DNA of 64,000 nt. Source: an uncultured Eubacteriales bacterium. Its GTDB lineage: Bacteria; Bacillota; Clostridia; TANB77; CAG-508. Position 1 is the first letter of the stretch. Every line of letters begins with the position of its first letter. The DNA lies in NCBI GenBank assembly GCA_949840345.1, contig CATKWX010000001.1, positions 1-64,000 on the forward strand, given 5' to 3'. Of this stretch, positions 35,630 through 43,933 are shown piece after piece. The translations under genes and the position numbers were made by a program. The notes beneath the pieces are model-generated. The model saw only the letters and a list, made by a program, of their open reading frames with translations, did not search any database and was not told the origin of the DNA.

Positions 35630-37360
35630 TTAATTAAATTCGTTTTGACTTGATTGTTCAATGTAAAATTTATAATAATCTTGTTTGTTTTGCAATAGCT
35701 CATTATGTGTTCCTGCTTCAACAATGTTTCCATTTTTTAATACTATTATTTTGCTTGCATCTCGTATGTCTGAAATTCTATTAGAAACTATAATACAAGT
35801 TTTATCAGAAGTTAGTTCTCTTACATTTTCTAATACACTTTTTTCTGTTTTATTGTCTAATGCTGAAAAGGTGTCATCGAAAATTATAATACTGCTTTTG
35901 TTTAAAAATGCTCTTGATATAACAACTCTTTGTTTTTGTCCACCAGATAAATCTATTCCTCTTTCTCCTATTACTGTATCTATTCCATCATTCATACTCA
36001 TTATTTCGTCATATATCATTGATTTTTTAATACTTTCTTCTATTTCATCTTCTTCATATATATCTTTAAATAGATTTATATTTTCTTTTAATGTAGTTGA
36101 AAACAAGAAATTGTCTTGAGTAATATACACAATGCTGTCTCTTAATTGTTTTAATGGAATATCATTTATATCTTTTCCATCTATGAATATTTTTCCATTT
36201 TCTACTGTATATAGTCTTAACAACAAATTCATTAATGTAGTTTTTCCAGACCCTATTGTTCCTATAATTCCTAAAGTTTCTCCTTTATTTACAGTTAAAT
36301 TTATATTGTTTAATACTGGCGTTGTTTTTTTAGGATACTCAAATGATAAATCTTTTATCTCAATATTTCCTATTAATTCATCATAAGTCTTTTCCATTTC
36401 TATATCTTCTTTTTCTAAACTTAATAATTTATTTAATCTTCTATATGAAACTTGAGCCCTTTTATATTTAGATATTAAGCCAGGAATCCAGTTAACTGGG
36501 TTTATAAAAAGTGCAATATATGTATTAAATGCAACAAAATCTCCTACTGTTATGCTTCCATTTAATATTAACTTTGAGCCATATAGAATTGCTATTCCAT
36601 AGCATAACCCAAATCCTATATGTGTTATTGTAGATAATAGTGTCGAGTGTGCATCAACTGAATTGTTAGCACCTTTTAATTTATTATTTATATTTATAAA
36701 GGTTCTTATTTGTTCATCTTCACCACAATATGCTTTTGTTGTTCTAATTGCATCTGTGCTTTCTTGTATATATTCTGAAAGTTCAGTAAAATATTTTCTT
36801 GACCTTTTATAACTTCTTTCTACGTATTTTTTTATTTTTACTGTAAATAACACTGTAGCTATTAACGGAAGTATAGCTACAATAGTTAATTTAAAATTAA
36901 CGTTTTTAATCATAGAAAATGTTACAATTATGCATATAAATATTGTTCTTGTTAAATATGAGGATACTCTTAAAGCAAATTGTCTTATTTCTCTTATGTC
37001 TTGCACAAAATAAGACATTAATTCTCCATTTTTTATTCCTAATATCTCTGTTAAATTTAGTTTTATTAAAGTATCAAATAATTCGTCTTTTATATCTTTT
37101 TCGATGTATCTTGATAGATATGTTTCATAATATTTCCATACGACTCTTACAATTAGTAGTATTAAACAAATTCCAATTAGTATATATGTTTGATGCATAA
37201 TGACTTGTTTATTGCCTGTTACATCATATAACAAGTCTACAATTTTTCCTATTATTTCTGCAGGAATTGTTAATAGATATATGTTTATCATCATAAAAAT
37301 TATTAATATTAAATATTTCCATTTGTTTTTATTTATTGCATTTAATAAAATTTTTTTCAT
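35630..37360 (-). CDS. ABC exporter half-transporter (membrane plus ATPase)
   Basis: The start is the ATG of MKKILLNAINKN, behind GGAGAG. The 576-residue protein has six membrane segments, then Walker A GTIGSGKTT, Q-loop TQDNFLF, signature LSGGQKQR and a Walker B IIIFDDTFSALD in which the usual Asp-Glu is Asp-Asp. That substitution suggests a degenerate catalytic site, as in many heterodimeric exporters where the partner supplies the active one. The partner is the downstream, frameshifted gene. Confidence 0.92.
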   Translation of the reverse strand: MKKILLNAINKNKWKYLILIIFMMINIYLLTIPAEIIGKIVDLLYDVTGNKQVIMHQTYILIGICLILLIVRVVWKYYETYLSRYIEKDIKDELFDTLIKLNLTEILGIKNGELMSYFVQDIREIRQFALRVSSYLTRTIFICIIVTFSMIKNVNFKLTIVAILPLIATVLFTVKIKKYVERSYKRSRKYFTELSEYIQESTDAIRTTKAYCGEDEQIRTFININNKLKGANNSVDAHSTLLSTITHIGFGLCYGIAILYGSKLILNGSITVGDFVAFNTYIALFINPVNWIPGLISKYKRAQVSYRRLNKLLSLEKEDIEMEKTYDELIGNIEIKDLSFEYPKKTTPVLNNINLTVNKGETLGIIGTIGSGKTTLMNLLLRLYTVENGKIFIDGKDINDIPLKQLRDSIVYITQDNFLFSTTLKENINLFKDIYEEDEIEESIKKSMIYDEIMSMNDGIDTVIGERGIDLSGGQKQRVVISRAFLNKSSIIIFDDTFSALDNKTEKSVLENVRELTSDKTCIIVSNRISDIRDASKIIVLKNGNIVEAGTHNELLQNKQDYYKFYIEQSSQNEFN

Positions 37361-37404
37361 ATGTGCTCTCCTCGTATATAATATATTGCTTAAAAATGAA
37401 CAAA

Positions 37405-37530
37405 AGTGGCTTCGCCACACTTGGCTCCCTTATTCAAGGGAGCTGTCGCCAAAGGCGACTGAGGGTTCTCTGTGCTATATGTTAAAATCCCCCGGCACTA
37501 CGTGCCACCCCCTTTAAGTAAAGGGGGCAA
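37405..37530. repeat. Intergenic repeat of the TGGCTTCGCCA type
   Basis: A run of hairpins: AAAGTGGCTTCGCCACACTT, CTCCCTTATTCAAGGGAG, GTCGCCAAAGGCGAC, GGCACTACGTGCC and CCCCCTTTAAGTAAAGGGGG. A related copy lies at 54830-54957 and a fragment at 51655. No gene is seen. Confidence 0.7.
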
Positions 37531-37557
37531 GTTTACAAAAATTAGCAATATATCAAT

Positions 37558-37597
37558 CAAAAAATCATATACATATTGTATATGATTTTTTTGTATT
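37558..37597 (-). terminator. Intrinsic terminator after tyrS
   Basis: AAAAATCATATAC and GTATATGATTTTT form a stem around ATATT with U-run, just after the tyrS stop. Confidence 0.75.
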
Positions 37598-37603
37598 TTT
37601 CAA

Positions 37604-38824
37604 TTATTTTTGACATAAATAATAGTTTTTCTTTCCTCTTTTTAAAATTAAATATGTATTTTCTATAAACATATTATCATTTATTTTTTCTTCTACATCT
37701 GTATGTTTTTCTCCATTTATTGTAACTGCTCCACTTGATATAAATTCTCTTGCTTCTCTTTTGCTTGATGCAGCTTTTATATCTATTAATAATTGTACTA
37801 ATTCATCTGTGCTTATTTTATTTACTGGAAATCCTTTAAAGGCAACTTCTATTTCTTGTTTTGAAAGTTTATTTATTTCATTGCTAAATAAACATTCACT
37901 AATTTTTACTGCTTTATCAAATTCGTCTCTTCCATGTAAGTCTGTTATTATTTCTCTTGCTAATATTTTTTGTGCATTTCTTAATTCTGGGTGAAGTTTA
38001 TGTTCTTCTTCTATTTTCTCAATTTCTTCTCTACTTAAGAAAGTTAATTGTTTTAAATAGCTTATTATCATTGAATCTTCTAAGTTTATAAGGTATTGAT
38101 ATAATTCATAACTTGAAGTTTTTTCTTTATTTAACCATAACGCATTTCCTTCTGTTTTTCCGAACTTCTTACCTGTAGAATCGCAAACAAGTGGCATTAC
38201 CATACCATATGCTGTTTTTCCTAATTTTCTTTTTATTAACTCTATTCCTGATGTAATATTTCCCCATTGGTCTGAACCTGCAACTTGTAAAACGCAGTCT
38301 TTTGTTTCAAATAAATGCATAAAGTCTAATGCCTGTAGTATCATATATGAAAACTCTGCATATGTAATTCCAGATTCTAATCTTGTTTTTATTTTATCCT
38401 TAGCAAGCATATATGTAACATTAAAGTATTTTCCATAATCTCTTAAGAAATCTAATACATTTATATCTTTTGTCCAGTCATAGTTATTTACAACTTCAAA
38501 GCCAAATATATCTTCTGCTTGTTTTTTTAAGCCTTCGAAATTCTTTTGCACTTCTTCTTTAGAAATCATTGGTCTTTCAGCAGTTGGTTTAGGGTCTCCA
38601 ATAAGCCCTGTTGCTCCACCCACTAATAAAATTGGATGATGTCCATATTTTGCTAGTCTTTTGCTTATTAAAAAAGATGAATAGTGTCCAATATGCATAC
38701 TATCTGCTGTTGGGTCTGTTCCTATATAAAATGTTATTTTTTCATTATTTAATTTGTTAATTAATTCTTCGTCGCTTATGTCTTGAATTAAGCCTCTCCA
38801 TTTTAAATCTTCATATAAATTCAT
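37604..38824 (-). CDS. tyrS: Tyrosyl-tRNA synthetase
   Basis: The 406-residue class I synthetase has the HIGH-type motif HIGHYSSF (about 41-48), the tyrosine-binding QVAGSDQWGN, the KFGKTEG form of KMSKS, and a C-terminal S4 RNA-binding domain with KREAREFISSGAVTINGEK. A TTGACA/TAACAT promoter lies close upstream. I see no T-box leader in the short space between promoter and gene. Confidence 0.96.
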   Translation of the reverse strand: MNLYEDLKWRGLIQDISDEELINKLNNEKITFYIGTDPTADSMHIGHYSSFLISKRLAKYGHHPILLVGGATGLIGDPKPTAERPMISKEEVQKNFEGLKKQAEDIFGFEVVNNYDWTKDINVLDFLRDYGKYFNVTYMLAKDKIKTRLESGITYAEFSYMILQALDFMHLFETKDCVLQVAGSDQWGNITSGIELIKRKLGKTAYGMVMPLVCDSTGKKFGKTEGNALWLNKEKTSSYELYQYLINLEDSMIISYLKQLTFLSREEIEKIEEEHKLHPELRNAQKILAREIITDLHGRDEFDKAVKISECLFSNEINKLSKQEIEVAFKGFPVNKISTDELVQLLIDIKAASSKREAREFISSGAVTINGEKHTDVEEKINDNMFIENTYLILKRGKKNYYLCQK

Positions 38825-38853
38825 AAAAACTCCATCTCCTTATTTGAATTTAT

Positions 38854-38882
38854 ATGTTATCATATCTGTTGTTATTTGTCAA
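38854..38882 (-). promoter_or_regulatory. Sigma-A-type promoter of tyrS
   Basis: On the minus strand TTGACA and TAACAT are separated by 17 bases, about 30 bases before the ATG at 38824. Confidence 0.7.
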
Positions 38883-38898
38883 TTTTTAAAAAGAATTA

Positions 38899-38922
38899 GG
38901 GCACGCCATGGCGTACCCCTAC
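38899..38922. repeat. Variable-hairpin repeat ending CCCCTAC
   Basis: GGGCACGCCATGGCGTACCC is a palindrome followed by CTAC. Confidence 0.65.
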
Positions 38923-38943
38923 TTTAAACCTCAATAATTGTAT

Positions 38944-39126
38944 TTATTTATCTCTATGCTTGTAAACAACATACAATTTATTTCCGTCTTTATCTTTTGT
39001 TTCCTTTATTTTTGCAACTGGCTTGTACGGAAAGAGACATTGCACAAACGACAATGTTACAAGCAGCGTTGGCCAGAATGGGTGTACGTCCAACATAGCA
39101 AAGAATTCTCTTACACCATCGAACAT
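38944..39126 (-). CDS. Small hypothetical protein
   Basis: The 60-residue protein starts MFDGVREFFAMLDVHPF behind GAAGGGAG and ends in a charged tail (KIKETKDKDGNKLYVVYKH). One hydrophobic segment at about 15-30 could span the membrane. No family is recognised. The gene stands alone between repeats. Confidence 0.6.
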   Translation of the reverse strand: MFDGVREFFAMLDVHPFWPTLLVTLSFVQCLFPYKPVAKIKETKDKDGNKLYVVYKHRDK

Positions 39127-39242
39127 AAATATGTACTCCCTTCAAAATAAAGATAAGTTAATTATACAATTATTTTAAAATTATGTCAATTTATTGAAAC
39201 ATCTGTCTGCTCCCACAATCCTTACAATATATTTGTTTGTAT

Positions 39243-39326
39243 AAAGTATAAGATATAATAAGAAAAGCGGATGTCGAAATCTTTGATTTCGGTAACATCC
39301 GCTTTTCTTATTATATCTTATACTTT
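39243..39326. repeat. Long perfect hairpin in a 421-base gap
   Basis: Arms of 32 bases at 39243-39274 and 39295-39326 are perfectly complementary, and the space between them holds a further CGAAATC/GATTTCG pairing. It lies in the 39127-39547 gap between divergent genes, so it is not an ordinary terminator. Element copy C fills much of the rest of the gap. Confidence 0.8.
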
Positions 39327-39390
39327 TTTAATATTATATTTTGCAATTATTTATTGACATGATATAATAATTATTATTTATTTTAGGAGT

Positions 39391-39515
39391 AAGTTTGAAA
39401 AATAATCAGCATCTTGCGTCGTTAAATGAAATCAAAAAATACTCAATGTACCTATGTACATCTCCGTTTTTTTGATTTCATTCGCCTAGCAATATACTAA
39501 TTCTTTTTCAAACTT
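39391..39515 (+). promoter_or_regulatory. Structured 5' leader element, copy C (upstream of RluA-type gene)
   Basis: The outer arms match copies A and B. The inner stem arms are AAATGAAATCAAAAAA and TTTTTTGATTTCATT, and the loop has CTCAATGTAC, GTACATCTCCG. It is followed by TTGGTTTGTGCTTTGGAAAG and the ATGGA start of the gene at 39548. Confidence 0.7.
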
Positions 39516-39547
39516 GGTTTGTGCTTTGGAAAGGAATGTAACTATTT

Positions 39548-40420
39548 ATGGAATTGAAATATATAAATAATAATAGTAATTATAAAAAAATTCTTGATGT
39601 TTTAAAATTAGAATTTTCTATGTCTGACAGACTTATTTTAAAGCTTAAAAAATCTGCTCAAATTTATTTAAATACTAATAAAGCTTATGCTTGGTCTCCA
39701 ATAACTATTGGAGATGAAGTTTTGGTTTTAATAGATTTCCTTGAAGATAATTCGAATATAGTTCCAACTAATATTAATCTAGATATTTTATATGAAGATG
39801 ATGCTTTACTAATTGTTAATAAACCTAAGTTTATGCCTGTTCATCCTTCTAATTTACATTACACCGATAGTCTTTCTAATGGAGTAAAATATTATTTCGA
39901 CTCTATTGGTTTTAATAAAAAAATTCGTCCTATAAATAGATTAGATAAAGATACCACTGGTATTGTATTATTTGCTAAGAATGAATATATACAAGAATGT
40001 CTAGTAAAGCAAATGAAATCTAAAACTTTTGTTAAAGAATATATTGCCATGTTAGATGGTATAGTTTCTGAAAATAAAGGTACAATTTGCGCTCCTATTG
40101 CAAGAAAAGAAAATAGTATAATTGAAAGAGAAGTTTCTGAAAAAGGAGACACTGCAATTACTCATTTTGAAGTTATTAAAACTTTTAACAATATGTCTTT
40201 AGTAAAATTTATTTTAGAAACAGGAAGAACTCATCAAATACGAGTTCATTCTGCACACATTGGTCATCCTATACTTGGAGATACTTTATACGGTACTGCT
40301 TCTTCTCTTATAAATAGACAAGCTTTGCATGCTTATAAAGTTTCTTTTATTCACCCACTAACTAAAAAGCAAATCAGCATTACTACCGATTTGCCTAACG
40401 ATATTTTATCATTATTTTAA
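39548..40420 (+). CDS. RluA-family RNA pseudouridine synthase
   Basis: The enzyme converts uridine to pseudouridine in rRNA or tRNA. The 290-residue protein has an N-terminal region with LNTNKAYAWSPITIGDEVLV, then DALLIVNKPKFMPVHPS, the catalytic block INRLDKDTTGIVLFAKN with the active-site aspartate, and ETGRTHQIRVHSAHIGHPILGD. The target site on RNA cannot be told. It ends five bases from the convergent rhodanese gene. Confidence 0.92.
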   Translation: MELKYINNNSNYKKILDVLKLEFSMSDRLILKLKKSAQIYLNTNKAYAWSPITIGDEVLVLIDFLEDNSNIVPTNINLDILYEDDALLIVNKPKFMPVHPSNLHYTDSLSNGVKYYFDSIGFNKKIRPINRLDKDTTGIVLFAKNEYIQECLVKQMKSKTFVKEYIAMLDGIVSENKGTICAPIARKENSIIEREVSEKGDTAITHFEVIKTFNNMSLVKFILETGRTHQIRVHSAHIGHPILGDTLYGTASSLINRQALHAYKVSFIHPLTKKQISITTDLPNDILSLF

Positions 40421-40425
40421 TTGGT

Positions 40426-40782
40426 TTACCCATCTAATCCATTTTTTATATTATAAACATTTTGATATCCTTTTTTTAATAGTATTTCCATTGCTATTTT
40501 GCTTCTTAAACCACTTTGGCAATAAATAATTATTAATGTATTTTTATTTGTTACTTCTTTTTCTATTCTATTTTGTATTTCAAAATGAGGTATACATATA
40601 GCTCCATCTATATGATATTCTCTATATTCTTGTACACTTCTAACATCTATTAATACAGCATTTTGTGTATTAGCTATTATTTGTTCTGCATCTGTAATTG
40701 TTATATCTTTATTTGTTCTATATGTTTTTACTGTTCTTTTTAAATTAGCTACTATCTTTTCTTTTAGTTTACTTATATTCAT
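40426..40782 (-). CDS. Rhodanese-domain sulfurtransferase
   Basis: The 118-residue single-domain protein has VLIDVRSVQEYREYHIDGAI and the active-site loop IYCQSGLRSKIA with the catalytic cysteine. The N-terminal 30 residues are basic. Sulfur donor and acceptor are unknown. Confidence 0.88.
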   Translation of the reverse strand: MNISKLKEKIVANLKRTVKTYRTNKDITITDAEQIIANTQNAVLIDVRSVQEYREYHIDGAICIPHFEIQNRIEKEVTNKNTLIIIYCQSGLRSKIAMEILLKKGYQNVYNIKNGLDG

Positions 40783-40851
40783 TTGAATTCACTTTCTTCC
40801 AATTATTTTGGTATTTTTTCGTATTAAAAATGTGGCAACACCTAGGCGGAA

Positions 40852-40965
40852 CGACGAGGGCGTCGTTCCCTACAATGTTTGCAATATATTTTTGTAGGGG
40901 CATGCCGATGGCGTGCCCTTTATGGATTTCTATCTTAGGGCACGTTGCAACTTGCCCCTACAATT
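40852..40965. repeat. Intergenic repeat cluster
   Basis: Three hairpins occur: GGAACGACG/CGTCGTTCC with CCCTAC, then an inverted copy beginning GTAGGGGCATGCCG, then GGGCACGTT/AACTTGCCC with CCTAC. No gene is seen. Confidence 0.65.
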
Positions 40966-41005
40966 TCGCATTATATTAGGTAAAAAATCGAACTTTCCTA
41001 TACAA

Positions 41006-41044
41006 CAAAAAAATACCTAATATATTATATTAGGTATTTTTGCT
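41006..41044 (-). terminator. Intrinsic terminator after the SecF-like gene
   Basis: AAAATACCTAATATA and TATTAGGTATTTT form a long stem with flanking U-run. Confidence 0.75.
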
Positions 41045-41054
41045 TTTGTGAATT

Positions 41055-41675
41055 TTAATTAGTTCTATCTTCTATTTGTTTTGCACTATATATCATACTT
41101 ATTACATATACTGTTAACAATACTGGTAAAAGCATATTTGTTACTGGTATTCTGCATATCAAATAAATTGCTAAAGTAACTAATTGTGCAAGAATTACTG
41201 GTACTAGTAAATTTAATACTACATTTAATAAATTTAATTTTCTATATCTTATCATCATATATACAAATACTACTAATAAAGTTGTTATAAAAGGTATAAA
41301 TACTTGCTTTAAGATACTAAAAACTTCTACTTTTGAAAGTTCTGTAACTTCTAAATCTTCTCTTTTATATTCATATCCATACTTCTCATTTACTTTTGAT
41401 ATTAATGTATCTAACTGCTCATCAGTTGTATCTTTTACTTTTATTGATACACCTTCCCTAAATATAGATATTGCCTCTACAATATTTTCTCCATATATCT
41501 CTTTAGCTATTGATTTATAATCCTCTAATACAAAATCATCTTTCATTGGAACAATTATTCTTTTTGCTGTTCCATAGGCTAAATTATAATTAAATCCCAT
41601 TACAGCATAAAGTATAGTTCCTATTATTATTAATATTACACTTATTAATAAAATTATTTTTTTAGCTTTTGTCAT
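41055..41675 (-). CDS. Short SecF-like protein
   Basis: The 206-residue protein follows secD and looks like a reduced SecF: an N-terminal membrane segment (about 5-27), a soluble region of about 90 residues, then three membrane segments (about 123-142, 150-172, 176-196). Full SecF is about 300 residues with six spans, so two spans are missing here. No internal CGG is present, so a hidden frameshift does not explain the length. It is probably part of the SecDF export motor, but function could be altered. Confidence 0.65.
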   Translation of the reverse strand: MTKAKKIILLISVILIIIGTILYAVMGFNYNLAYGTAKRIIVPMKDDFVLEDYKSIAKEIYGENIVEAISIFREGVSIKVKDTTDEQLDTLISKVNEKYGYEYKREDLEVTELSKVEVFSILKQVFIPFITTLLVVFVYMMIRYRKLNLLNVVLNLLVPVILAQLVTLAIYLICRIPVTNMLLPVLLTVYVISMIYSAKQIEDRTN

Positions 41676-41709
41676 TTTATTACCTACCCTTTCTTAAAAC
41701 AAATATTTA

Positions 41710-43074
41710 TTATTTATCTAAAACATTCTTAAGTATTATTTTTGTAAATACAATATTATATAAAAGTGATACAACATATCCCCAGAATATTACCATTCCA
41801 AAGCTATTTATTTCTAATAATTTTGCAAAACAGAATATTATTGCAACAATTAAAACTGGTACACTTACATTTATAAACTTCACGATATTCTCATTTACTG
41901 ATTTTAATACATTTTCTCCTTTTTTAATTAAATACATTATCCTATATATAAATGCCATATTTAATAATCCAACAAGAACTATTGCAAATAAACCTTCTAT
42001 TGATATATATACGTTTGTATATTTTAAAATTAATAATAATAATGAAACATATCCTATTTGTAATATTGAAGCTATTATTCCTTTTACTCTAAATACCACT
42101 ATTAATACTATTGCTTCTATTACTAATACAACAATTGAAACAATAGGTATTATATCTTTATTCATATTAGACACAATAACTTTGTTTTGCTCTATAGTAT
42201 ATACCACTGGAACAGTACCATTTTCTATTATTGCTGCATATATAGATGCCTGTAATGCATAGTTTCTTAGTTCTTCGTTATTTGTTGTACCTTGTCCTAC
42301 AGATATATATAAATGTCCACTTGTTAATGGTTCTCCAAAACTTGTAGAAATTATTGAAGTATCATCTATTTGTACTGTTATCTTCTTTTCTACTGTTTTA
42401 TCTTCAGATTTTCCTTCCTCATTTACTACGTTTTCAGTTGTTTTAATATATGTTTTACTCAATTCTTCTAATCTTTTTGAACCTTCTTTATTGAATTCTA
42501 TATCTAAATAAACTGTTGTACTTGCTGAATTAGCTGAACTATATAAAACTCCAGCCTTCTTTACTGAAGAAGCATCCATTAAAACTTCTTTTGTATCAGC
42601 ATCTACTATTTTAAAATCTCCTGGAACTCTAATTGACTCTAATATATAGTTTGTTAAATCATTATCCATTAATTCTAATTCTATAGCTCCATTTTCTTCA
42701 TTAAATCTTAATTTGTATTCTTCTGCCTCCATAGAATTTAATCTTTTTTCAACTATTGATAATGCCTTTTTATAATTTTCCTTATTTAAAACCTCTTGTG
42801 GATTTACCAGTTCTTGAACTGAAGTATATGTTCCTTCATCATTTTGCTTTTCTTGCTTTTTCCCTTCTGCATCATAAAATACTTCATTAACAGTATCATC
42901 CACTTTTAACCTTACTAACTTCTTATTCTTTAATTCCATTCCTACATTATAGTCTTTTACTAAATTATCTCCGTGTACTGATGCCACATTATAAACTCCT
43001 AGAAATGAAAGTATTGTTATTAGTATTATTACTAATATTAATGTTATCGCTTTTAACTTTTTAGTACTTTTCAA
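41710..43074 (-). CDS. secD: Protein translocase subunit SecD
   Basis: SecD helps pull exported proteins across the membrane using the proton gradient. The start chosen is TTG at 43074, eight bases after an AAAGGAGG; a longer in-frame start overlaps the upstream gene. The 454 residues have a first membrane span, an extracytoplasmic P1 region with IVEKRLNSMEAEEYKLRF, then VYLDIEFNKEGSKRLEEL and five C-terminal spans. It shares an operon with the HD-domain gene and the SecF-like gene. Confidence 0.85.
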   Translation of the reverse strand: MKSTKKLKAITLILVIILITILSFLGVYNVASVHGDNLVKDYNVGMELKNKKLVRLKVDDTVNEVFYDAEGKKQEKQNDEGTYTSVQELVNPQEVLNKENYKKALSIVEKRLNSMEAEEYKLRFNEENGAIELELMDNDLTNYILESIRVPGDFKIVDADTKEVLMDASSVKKAGVLYSSANSASTTVYLDIEFNKEGSKRLEELSKTYIKTTENVVNEEGKSEDKTVEKKITVQIDDTSIISTSFGEPLTSGHLYISVGQGTTNNEELRNYALQASIYAAIIENGTVPVVYTIEQNKVIVSNMNKDIIPIVSIVVLVIEAIVLIVVFRVKGIIASILQIGYVSLLLLILKYTNVYISIEGLFAIVLVGLLNMAFIYRIMYLIKKGENVLKSVNENIVKFINVSVPVLIVAIIFCFAKLLEINSFGMVIFWGYVVSLLYNIVFTKIILKNVLDK

Positions 43075-43102
43075 TTTTATTTCCTCCTTTGAATATTTTA
43101 AA

Positions 43103-43762
43103 TTATAATAATTTTGTATCATTAATTATTAACTCAAACCATATTCCTAATTTTTTTGCTGCATATTTAGAAAGCATTGTTCTATCCATGAATATTTCAA
43201 AATAATCTAACACTGGGCAAATCAATGTATCTATTGTTAAATCTAATATTACTTTTTTATTAACTTTGTCTATATTTAATGTTGCTTCTGTAACAGCATA
43301 GTTTACCCTATCGTGTTTATCAAAAGTAGTTATGTTTGTATTTACTACCCTATCCCTATGCACATCTGATTTATCCGCTAATATTAACGCTGCTGAAATA
43401 TCTGAAACTGGCATACCAGTTTGTTCATCGTGATTTCCTATTGCCATCATAATTTCTGTTCTATCATTAACTGGCATTCCAATATCTTTTAATATATTGT
43501 AAGCCATTATAGCGCCACTATGCGCATGATCTGTTCTGTTTACACAATTTCCTATGTCGTGTAAATAACCTGCAATTTTTGCAAGTTCAATTCTTTCTTT
43601 TGGATACTCTAAAGTCTCTAAAATTCTGCCTGCCCTATTTGATACTATATTTACATGTCTTGTAGAATGTTCTGTATATCCTAGTTCGTTTAATTGTTTT
43701 TGTGCAGCTTTTATAAGCTCTTGGACTTCCAAATTGTTTTTAACATCTTCTAATGTAACCAT
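43103..43762 (-). CDS. HD-domain phosphohydrolase
   Basis: The start is the ATG of MVTLEDVKNNLEVQE, behind AAAGGAGG. The 219-residue protein has STRHVNIVS, the metal motif AGYLHDIGN, AHSGAIMAY and GNHDEQTG, the pattern of HD-family phosphohydrolases. Substrate is unknown. It is the first gene of the secD operon. Confidence 0.87.
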   Translation of the reverse strand: MVTLEDVKNNLEVQELIKAAQKQLNELGYTEHSTRHVNIVSNRAGRILETLEYPKERIELAKIAGYLHDIGNCVNRTDHAHSGAIMAYNILKDIGMPVNDRTEIMMAIGNHDEQTGMPVSDISAALILADKSDVHRDRVVNTNITTFDKHDRVNYAVTEATLNIDKVNKKVILDLTIDTLICPVLDYFEIFMDRTMLSKYAAKKLGIWFELIINDTKLL

Positions 43763-43886
43763 AAGTCCTCCTTTTATTTTCACTCCTAAATTTTATATTA
43801 AATAAAAAAAAATATCAACTATTTTAGTGATATTTTTTTAAATTAATGTGTTTATATGTTACTTTACATACTTGCTGCTATATATC

Positions 43887-43933
43887 AACAAAAATCGTAT
43901 TACAAATTTCGACATTGTAATACGATTTTTTAT
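43887..43933 (-). terminator. Terminator of the giant surface-protein gene
   Basis: AAAATCGTATTACAAA and TTGTAATACGATTTT form a stem around TTTCGACA, with a U-run, directly after the stop. A related hairpin lies at 51568-51621. A second AAATATCA/TGATATTT hairpin is at 43803-43842. Confidence 0.75.

Noticed and set aside
38825-38900. T-box leader for tyrS
   Set aside because: The promoter lies about 30 bases before the start codon, leaving no room for a T-box structure.
41055-41675. A hidden CGG frameshift to explain the short SecF
   Set aside because: No CGG lies in frame near the end, and a terminator follows directly after the stop.
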